Shown here in pieces: positions 6,717 to 10,971 of a DNA stretch of 10,971 nucleotides. Each line of letters begins with the position of its first letter. Positions within the stretch are counted from its first letter, which is position 1. A program made the translations under genes and the position numbers. Below the pieces are notes generated by a model that worked only from the letters and a program-made list of their open reading frames with translations, did no database searches and was not told the DNA's origin. Origin of the DNA: an uncultured bacterium (GTDB lineage Bacteria; Desulfobacterota; Binatia; HRBIN30); NCBI GenBank assembly GCA_937975525.1, contig CALJUJ010000003.1, positions 1 to 10,971 on the forward strand, written 5' to 3'.

Positions 6717-7034
6717 TTGGCCAAGCTCAGGTTTCACGACTTCAATGGCCAGAAGGATCCACTGGTCGCGCTCGGGAGACGTGACCAAGCGGTCTACCTG
6801 CGCCACTACCTCGCTGACCTGGGTGCGACAACGGTGCTCGAGGAGCCAGCGTAGTTCGACCTTGACTAACTCTCGGAGGTCGCAGGGTTCTACGGCTTCA
6901 GCTCGCGCGGCTACTCAAACCGTTGCCGCCGCTGCCATTTCTTCTCGACGAAGGTCTCACGAGACCGAATCCGCTCGGCAGCCGGTGGAAGCAAGGCCGC
7001 GATCGCGTACCTGCAGCAGGCGTATCTCGGTTTC
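6717..7034 (+). pseudogene. N-terminal part of the peptidase gene, cut by TAG and TAA
   Basis: This stretch is in the same frame as the cysteine peptidase that follows and reads as protein: LRFHDFNGQKDPLVALG, then AVYLRHYLADLGATTVLEEP, then a stop (TAG 6852-6854), FDLD, a second stop (TAA 6867-6869), then LSEVAGFYGFSSRGYSNR and AIAYLQQAYLGFVVIRPIP. By hand count the third position is G or C in 34 of 45 codons before the first stop and 43 of 55 after the second, as in the neighbouring genes. TTG 6717 with GAAGGA ten bases upstream is the likely ancestral or actual start. Both stops sit where Tyr would fit (EPA-Y-FDLD-Y-LSE), each one base change from TAC. Either the gene is dead, or translation restarts at the GTG at 7035, or the sequence has errors here. 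Confidence 0.72.
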
Positions 7035-8258
7035 GTGGTGATCCGGCCGATCCCGTCCGCGCCCCTCGGACGAACGGTCGTCCGTTGGTACCCTGACCTG
7101 GCCAAGACGCCACCGCGAGTCACGAACCCTGCGAGGGAGTACAGGTGCCACGTCGCTGGCATCCCGCTGCGCGTGAACGGACTTGCCTGGCAGCAGCAGG
7201 ATGCGGCAGTAGGGGCATGCGCCACCGTTGCACTCTGGTCCATGCTCCATTCGTCCGCGTTCGATGACCACCACGCGATCCCGACGACGGCTGACATCAC
7301 TCGGTTCGCCCACAGGAACGCGTCGCTCGGGTCACGCGTCTTCCCTTCATCGGGGCTGACGATCTATCAGCTCTGCGAGGCCATCAAGGAGGCTGGGCTC
7401 GCGCCGGTGGTGTTGCAGGGCGACACGGGCAAGAACGGACGCGCTGCGTTCACACGGGACAGGTTCGCAGCTGCGTGCGCGTCTCTGATCAGGTCGGGGT
7501 ATCCCGCCCTGATCATCGGTGAGTTGGAGAACAACGGGGCACATGCGGTGTGCGCCGTTGGTTTCCGCGAGTGTGCACCGCCCGTCCCACAAGTCGGCAC
7601 CGTCCAACTCCAGGACGGCGGCGTGCAGCACATCTATCTTCACGACGACAACCTGGGCCCAAGCGTGCGGTTTGCCGTCGGACAGGATCCGACCGACGGC
7701 TACGTGCGGCTCGAGGCGTCGGCTCCGCCACCGCGCCACACCCTCCATCTTCCGGCAGATCCGTCTGCCTCGTATCCGGCAATCATCCCGTCGCAGATTG
7801 TCACGGCCGTGCACGAGGATCTCCGCACGTCTCCCGACGGTTTGCATCGACGGGCAATCCTCGCCGCGAAGATCCTGGTCGATGCCTACAACGGCTTGAT
7901 CGCGGCGGGCGCGCTGTCCGGCAACGCGATCGGCATGACGGTCAGCACCCGATTCACGAAGCTGCACCGTTACCTCGGCGAGGAGCTTGCCCGGACCCTG
8001 AGGGGCAGCAAGGACCGGCTCGCGCGCGTGCGCCTCGCACTGTGCGAACAGACTCCTCCGATGAGCCTGCACGTCGGTATCGTGCGCATCGGATGGCAGG
8101 CAGCTCCGCTGCTTGACGTGCTGTTCGACACGACGGACAGCGACTCCAACCTGACCCCATTTTGCAACGTTCAGTACCACCAGGACATCGGCAGGCTCGC
8201 GACCGCGTTGACGGCGGCCGGTTATGCGGACCTGGGTGAGCCCGTCGAAGCATTCTGA
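7035..8258 (+). CDS. Papain/C39-like cysteine peptidase (predicted)
   Basis: The intact open frame gives 407 aa from tandem GTG codons at 7035/7038; with the interrupted part from 6717 it would be about 513 aa. The likely catalytic centre is a Gln-rich stretch followed by Cys 62 (WQQQDAAVGACATVALWS), His 170 (NGAHAVCAVGF) and Asp 204/205 (YLHDDNLGP). This has the order and local shape of papain-like and peptidase-C39 folds. About 190 further residues follow with no known domain that I can name. There is no signal peptide or membrane segment, so it is cytosolic. I recall similar uncharacterised bacterial proteins that keep the N-terminal block as well. Placed after a Ubl/E1/JAB set, it could act as a deubiquitinase-like protease or an effector; this is inference. 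No good ribosome site precedes 7035, which favours a longer ancestral protein. Confidence 0.75.
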   Translation: MVIRPIPSAPLGRTVVRWYPDLAKTPPRVTNPAREYRCHVAGIPLRVNGLAWQQQDAAVGACATVALWSMLHSSAFDDHHAIPTTADITRFAHRNASLGSRVFPSSGLTIYQLCEAIKEAGLAPVVLQGDTGKNGRAAFTRDRFAAACASLIRSGYPALIIGELENNGAHAVCAVGFRECAPPVPQVGTVQLQDGGVQHIYLHDDNLGPSVRFAVGQDPTDGYVRLEASAPPPRHTLHLPADPSASYPAIIPSQIVTAVHEDLRTSPDGLHRRAILAAKILVDAYNGLIAAGALSGNAIGMTVSTRFTKLHRYLGEELARTLRGSKDRLARVRLALCEQTPPMSLHVGIVRIGWQAAPLLDVLFDTTDSDSNLTPFCNVQYHQDIGRLATALTAAGYADLGEPVEAF

Positions 8259-8262
8259 GGAG

Positions 8263-8538
8263 ATGGCGAATCGAGCAGGGCGTTGGCATCAGCAGCAGGG
8301 AAGCGCTGCTGCGTTCGTCCCCCGCGTGAACAAGCGCGAGAACTTGAGGGACGACATCACGCGCAGCCGAGCCGGGCCGCTTGGCGGAGCGGAAGCCTGC
8401 GATGCCGAGACTCGAACGCGGCCTGACACTGCCGCGACGAGATCCGGCCTGAAGGCCGAACCCATGTTCCCCCGTCGCACCATTGTGCCTCCCCAACTCG
8501 AACCTACGATGGCCAACACACGGCTCGGAGGGCGATGA
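8263..8538 (+). CDS. Possible small ORF between peptidase and TIR genes
   Basis: An ATG four bases after the peptidase stop opens a 91-aa frame that ends in an ATGA overlap with the TIR gene start. GAGGAG lies directly against the ATG, which is too close to be efficient. The product is rich in Arg, Ala, Thr and Pro with no recognisable domain, and looks like chance reading of GC-rich DNA. The overlap with the TIR gene is the only real support. Otherwise I see in this 276-bp gap only a small hairpin (CGGCCT and AGGCCG, 8445-8458) and a possible promoter. Confidence 0.2.
   Translation: MANRAGRWHQQQGSAAAFVPRVNKRENLRDDITRSRAGPLGGAEACDAETRTRPDTAATRSGLKAEPMFPRRTIVPPQLEPTMANTRLGGR
8483..8510 (+). 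promoter_or_regulatory. Possible weak promoter for the TIR gene
   Basis: TTGTGC (8483-8488), a 16-bp spacer and TACGAT (8505-8510) lie 24 bp before the TIR start codon. The match to consensus is modest, but the 276-bp gap after the peptidase gene makes separate transcription of the TIR gene plausible. Confidence 0.25.
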
Positions 8539-9836
8539 TCAAGTTCAGCATTGGCGGGCGTTCGGTGACCCCGAACAACATGGGCGATGCGCTTCAGTCA
8601 GCACTGCTCGCATCCATCGAGGAGGACCTTTGTACCAAGATCGGCAGCATCCGTGACCCCGAGACAGGCGAGTTCCCGCTTGTCGTGGTCAAGGGTCGTG
8701 ACATCGAGCACCTTTCGATAAGCGTCGAGGGGTCCGCGAAAGTCATCGAGTTGGTGACGGCACGACTCGGACTCAACGAGACGGAGGGCGAAGAAGGACC
8801 CAAGGAAGGAGAACGACCGGTTGCCTTTCTGTGCCACGCCTCGGAGGACAAGAACGTGGTGCGTCGCTTGGCAAACGATCTCATGGCCCATGGCGTCGAG
8901 GTGTTCTTCGACGAGTGGGAGATCCGCGGCGGCGACAGCCTGCGGCAGAAGATCGACGCGGGACTGGATCGCTGCACGCATTTCGTCGCGGTCCTCTCGC
9001 CAACAAGCATCTGCAAGCCATGGGTCAACAGCGAGATGGATGCTGGCTTCGTGATGCGACTTCAGCAACAGGTCGTCTTCATCCCGCTGCGGCTGGGCCT
9101 CGATGTCGCCGGTCTACCTCCTCTGCTGCGGGGGATCGCCGCACCGGCAATCGACAACTACGAGGCCGATCTCCCCGCTCTGATCTCTGACATCCACGGC
9201 GTGACTCGGAAGCCGCCGCTCGGCCCGAGGCCGGCGGTCAAGACAGTGGCGACCGCTGGGATCGGCTTGTCGCCGGCCGCCGAATCCATCGTCCGGCTGC
9301 TGGTCACGCGTTCGGAACACGGCGACGCTCACGACCCCCGCGTGGATGTCGAGGAACTCGAGAAGGCGACCAGGCTGACGGAGGACGACCTCGCTGACGC
9401 CGTTGACGAACTCGTGGGACAAGGGTACGTCGGGAAGCACATCCACTGCGGCTGCGGGGAAATTGGATTTGCTAAGATCTACCCCGAGGGCGAGTTGTTC
9501 GCGAAGTTCGATGATCACTTCATGCCGTGGAGGCCATCGGAGGACGCGCTCGTGCTGGCGACCAAGGCCCTGGAGTCACCGGGTGGATGGCTCCCTGTCG
9601 TACCAACTGCCACGTTGCTGGGTTGGCAGCCGAGACGCATGAACCCGGCCCTGAACTACCTGATGAATCGGGCCTTGGCTGACTTCGGCGGCGAGGTCGG
9701 GACACACCCGTGGTCGGCGATCGGCTTTCAGAGTAACCACGCCACCCGACGTCTCGCGAGGGGACGCGCCCGGCCTGCCCGGCCTGGTGCCCCTTCCGGG
9801 CTTGGCACCGCAACCGATCCGCCGGCTGCCGAGTAG
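8535..9836 (+). CDS. TIR-domain effector with N-terminal unknown and C-terminal winged-helix-like region
   Basis: This is a 433-aa cytosolic protein. Residues 1-80 form a compact domain of unknown function (FSIGGRSVTPNN at the start, EFPLVVVKGRDIEHLSISV in the middle) followed by an acidic linker. Residues about 95-190 are a bacterial TIR domain: AFLCHASEDK (97-106) is box 1, FFDEWEIRGGDSL the BB-loop region, and SPTSICKPWVNSEMDAGF contains Trp 163 and the catalytic Glu 167. Such TIR domains hydrolyse NAD+ or make signalling nucleotides, and many serve as abortive-infection effectors. Residues about 246-300 look like a winged helix (VDVEELEKATRLTEDDLADA), and CGCGE lies at 305-309. The Ala/Pro/Arg-rich tail after about 405 looks like a late extension. 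GGAGG is four bases from the ATG. It follows the ubiquitin-like cassette on the same strand and may be its killing arm; this is inference. Confidence 0.94.
   Translation: MIKFSIGGRSVTPNNMGDALQSALLASIEEDLCTKIGSIRDPETGEFPLVVVKGRDIEHLSISVEGSAKVIELVTARLGLNETEGEEGPKEGERPVAFLCHASEDKNVVRRLANDLMAHGVEVFFDEWEIRGGDSLRQKIDAGLDRCTHFVAVLSPTSICKPWVNSEMDAGFVMRLQQQVVFIPLRLGLDVAGLPPLLRGIAAPAIDNYEADLPALISDIHGVTRKPPLGPRPAVKTVATAGIGLSPAAESIVRLLVTRSEHGDAHDPRVDVEELEKATRLTEDDLADAVDELVGQGYVGKHIHCGCGEIGFAKIYPEGELFAKFDDHFMPWRPSEDALVLATKALESPGGWLPVVPTATLLGWQPRRMNPALNYLMNRALADFGGEVGTHPWSAIGFQSNHATRRLARGRARPARPGAPSGLGTATDPPAAE
9769..9786 (+). repeat. Tandem 9-bp duplication in the TIR gene tail
   Basis: CCCGGCCTG occurs twice in direct tandem (9769-9777, 9778-9786) and encodes part of an Arg-Pro-Ala repeat in the low-complexity C-terminal tail. 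It suggests that the tail grew by slippage. Confidence 0.6.
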
Positions 9837-10356
9837 TGCTTCCCCGATGGAGCCTCGCTTGGGGGATTATCGCTGCTTCAATCTGCGCGAATGCGGCTCG
9901 GAATCTCCCATGCCATGGGGAGTTCCGCGCACCAGCTCCACCGAACTCGGACAACGGCCAGCCTCGATTCCGGTGAACTCGTGGGGAAGCCGCGGGGAAG
10001 CGCTCTCTCCCGCTGGTCAGAGAGCAGATGGTCTGGGGAGCCACCGCCGCTCGCAGGAGCGGATGAAGACGCCCCGCGGTGAAGAGCCGCGGGGCGGTTT
10101 CGTTTTCGGGGTGAGGTGCGGAAGGCGCGGTGTCGGGGGCGGTTCGGTGGGCGTGGCGCGGTGAGGTCGCGCGTTCGCGAGAGCCGGGTGGAGGGATTAC
10201 CGTACTGTCCGAGAACTCGGCCGGGGAGGTTTGCCCAGCGAAGCACGCCGCCGATTGCCACGCCAGGAATCGCGTCGCGCGCCGTCGTCCGAGCCCGAGC
10301 CTACCGCTCCCCTGTCTCGAGCACTTCGCCCGGTCGTCCGCGCCGAACTCGAGCCG
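9837..10356. other. Intergenic region between the TIR gene and the IS remnant
   Basis: About 520 bp without a supportable gene. It holds an imperfect inverted repeat around CTCCCATG/CATGGGGAG (near 9905-9922) and the strong terminator at 10070-10096. It also holds a small palindromic motif CCGAG-AA-CTCGG (10209-10220), which could lie near the outer end of the decayed insertion sequence. No RNA gene was recognised. Confidence 0.4.
10070..10108 (+). terminator. Intrinsic terminator
   Basis: CGCCCCGCGG (10070-10079) and CCGCGGGGCG (10087-10096) form a perfect 10-bp GC-rich stem with a 7-nt loop. It is followed by a T-rich stretch broken by single C and G bases (GTTTCGTTTTCG). The direction suits the plus-strand genes, although it lies about 230 bp after the TIR stop codon. 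Confidence 0.8.
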
Positions 10357-10867
10357 TCAGGCCACGCGCCGGTGATGGCGCCGCAGGCTACCGAGGCGCT
10401 CGACCTCGTCGACTTCGCCCGCCGCCGGCGCACCGGGCGCCGGGTCGCCGGCAACCAACTCGTCGCCGAGCCCTGATGCGGTCGCTCGCGGTTGCAGTGC
10501 GCGACGCAATCGCGCGACGCTCGCCGCAACATGCCCTCGCCGAACAGCGCAAGCCGATCGAGACACTCCGACTTGACCGAACGGACCCACCCTTCGGCGA
10601 TCGCGTTCATGTTCGGCGCCCGGTAGGTCGTTCGCACGACCCGCACGCCGCCCTGGCCGATCAGCTCGGAGAAACGCTCGGTGACCTTCGTGTCGAGGTC
10701 CGCGATCAGGAAGCGCTTCTCGCGCAGGAATCCGTCGACCGGGTCGATCCGATTGCGCGCGATCTACTCCGGCCGCTTCATGGACGGCCCCCTGCCCCGC
10801 ACGGCGCTCCACACCGCAAGCACGAAGGTCCATGCTCGTCCACGGGAACGTAGTAGAGGTGGTAGCG
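10357..10867 (-). pseudogene. Decayed DDE (integrase-core) transposase
   Basis: On the minus strand the frame at 10473-10763 reads like a retroviral-integrase-type transposase: IARNRIDPVDGFLREKRFLI, then ADLDTKV at the second catalytic Asp, YRAPNMNAIAEGWVRSVKSE with the catalytic Glu, then ECLDRLALFGEG and ERPHQG. Three lesions are visible. A TAG (10764-10766) follows MKRPE. A one-base loss near 10470 shifts the continuation GLGDELVAGDPAP ... ERLG into another frame, which ends in TGA at 10357. The upstream fragment RYHLYYVPVD (10838-10867) is in a third frame. I recall full-length relatives from Planctomycetota and other environmental bacteria but cannot assign an IS family. The element probably runs past the right edge of the window. 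It cannot be active as it stands. Confidence 0.72.
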
Positions 10868-10971
10868 CGTCGAACGAAGCGCTGCCGCCAGCGCTGCCGC
10901 CACGACCAGCGCCACGCGCCCCGACGCTGTTCCCCGAACCCGAGCCCCCGCTGCCGACCGTCGCCGGATCG

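Noticed and set aside
6852..6869. Programmed readthrough (recoding) of TAG and TAA
   Set aside because: No recoding element is visible, two different stop codons would both have to be read through, and decay or sequencing error is simpler.
6745..7041. Plus-strand 98-codon frame across the interrupted peptidase N-terminus
   Set aside because: The product is mostly Ser, Arg and Thr, as in an out-of-frame reading; the frame shared with the peptidase makes far better protein.
7347..8180. Minus-strand open frame opposite the peptidase gene
   Set aside because: Arg/Val/Asp-rich product without motifs, fully antisense to the peptidase whose active-site motifs are evident.
8395..8475. tRNA-like T-arm on the minus strand (GTTCGAGTC with a partial stem)
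   Set aside because: Only four of five T-stem pairs form, the acceptor ends do not pair, and no anticodon arm is found.
1..10971. CRISPR array, integrase gene or tRNA attachment site
   Set aside because: No regularly spaced direct repeats, no site-specific recombinase and no tRNA end were seen on either strand.

Overview
The window is GC-rich bacterial DNA. By eye it is about two thirds G+C, and the coding frames strongly prefer G or C at the third codon position. The host cannot be fixed from the sequence. The copper ATPase type, the cysteine-rich secreted protein and the remnant transposase would fit Planctomycetota or a GC-rich proteobacterium, but this is a weak inference. The mix of metal resistance, a phage-type repressor/peptidase pair, a ubiquitin-like conjugation cassette, a TIR effector and a decayed insertion sequence marks an accessory region (a defence or resistance island).

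Layout. (1) Positions 51-3084, minus strand: a Cu(I)-exporting P1B-type ATPase (copA), followed downstream by a small cysteine-rich, probably secreted protein, with about 400 bp between them. (2) Positions 3229-4222, minus strand: an XRE-family repressor and an overlapping ImmA/IrrE metallopeptidase. (3) Positions 4223-4333: a divergent control region. A palindromic TTGCAA can serve as -35 box in both directions, and a perfect 8-bp inverted repeat lies just before the plus-strand operon. (4) Positions 4334-6332, plus strand: a tight three-gene operon encoding a ubiquitin-like/E2 fusion, a JAMM (JAB) isopeptidase and a ThiF/E1-like adenylating enzyme. (5) Positions 6449-8258, plus strand: a small unknown ORF, then a papain/C39-like cysteine peptidase gene whose N-terminal part is in the same frame but cut by two stop codons, TAG and TAA, 15 nt apart. 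(6) Positions 8535-9836, plus strand: a three-part protein with an unknown N-terminal domain, a TIR domain with its catalytic Glu, and a winged-helix-like C-terminal region. (7) Positions 9837-10971: a strong intrinsic terminator, then a decayed minus-strand DDE transposase.

How it may work. E1, Ubl-E2 and JAB form a bacterial ubiquitin-like conjugation/deconjugation module of the kind described by comparative genomics and recently linked to antiphage defence. The peptidase and the TIR protein follow on the same strand and are plausible accessory or effector parts. The divergent XRE-ImmA pair is a natural candidate for derepressing the cassette, since ImmA-type peptidases cleave their partner repressors. 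The Ubl-E2 protein contains no cysteine at all, so it cannot use classical E2 thioester chemistry. The peptidase gene appears damaged. The cassette may therefore be a divergent system or one in decay.
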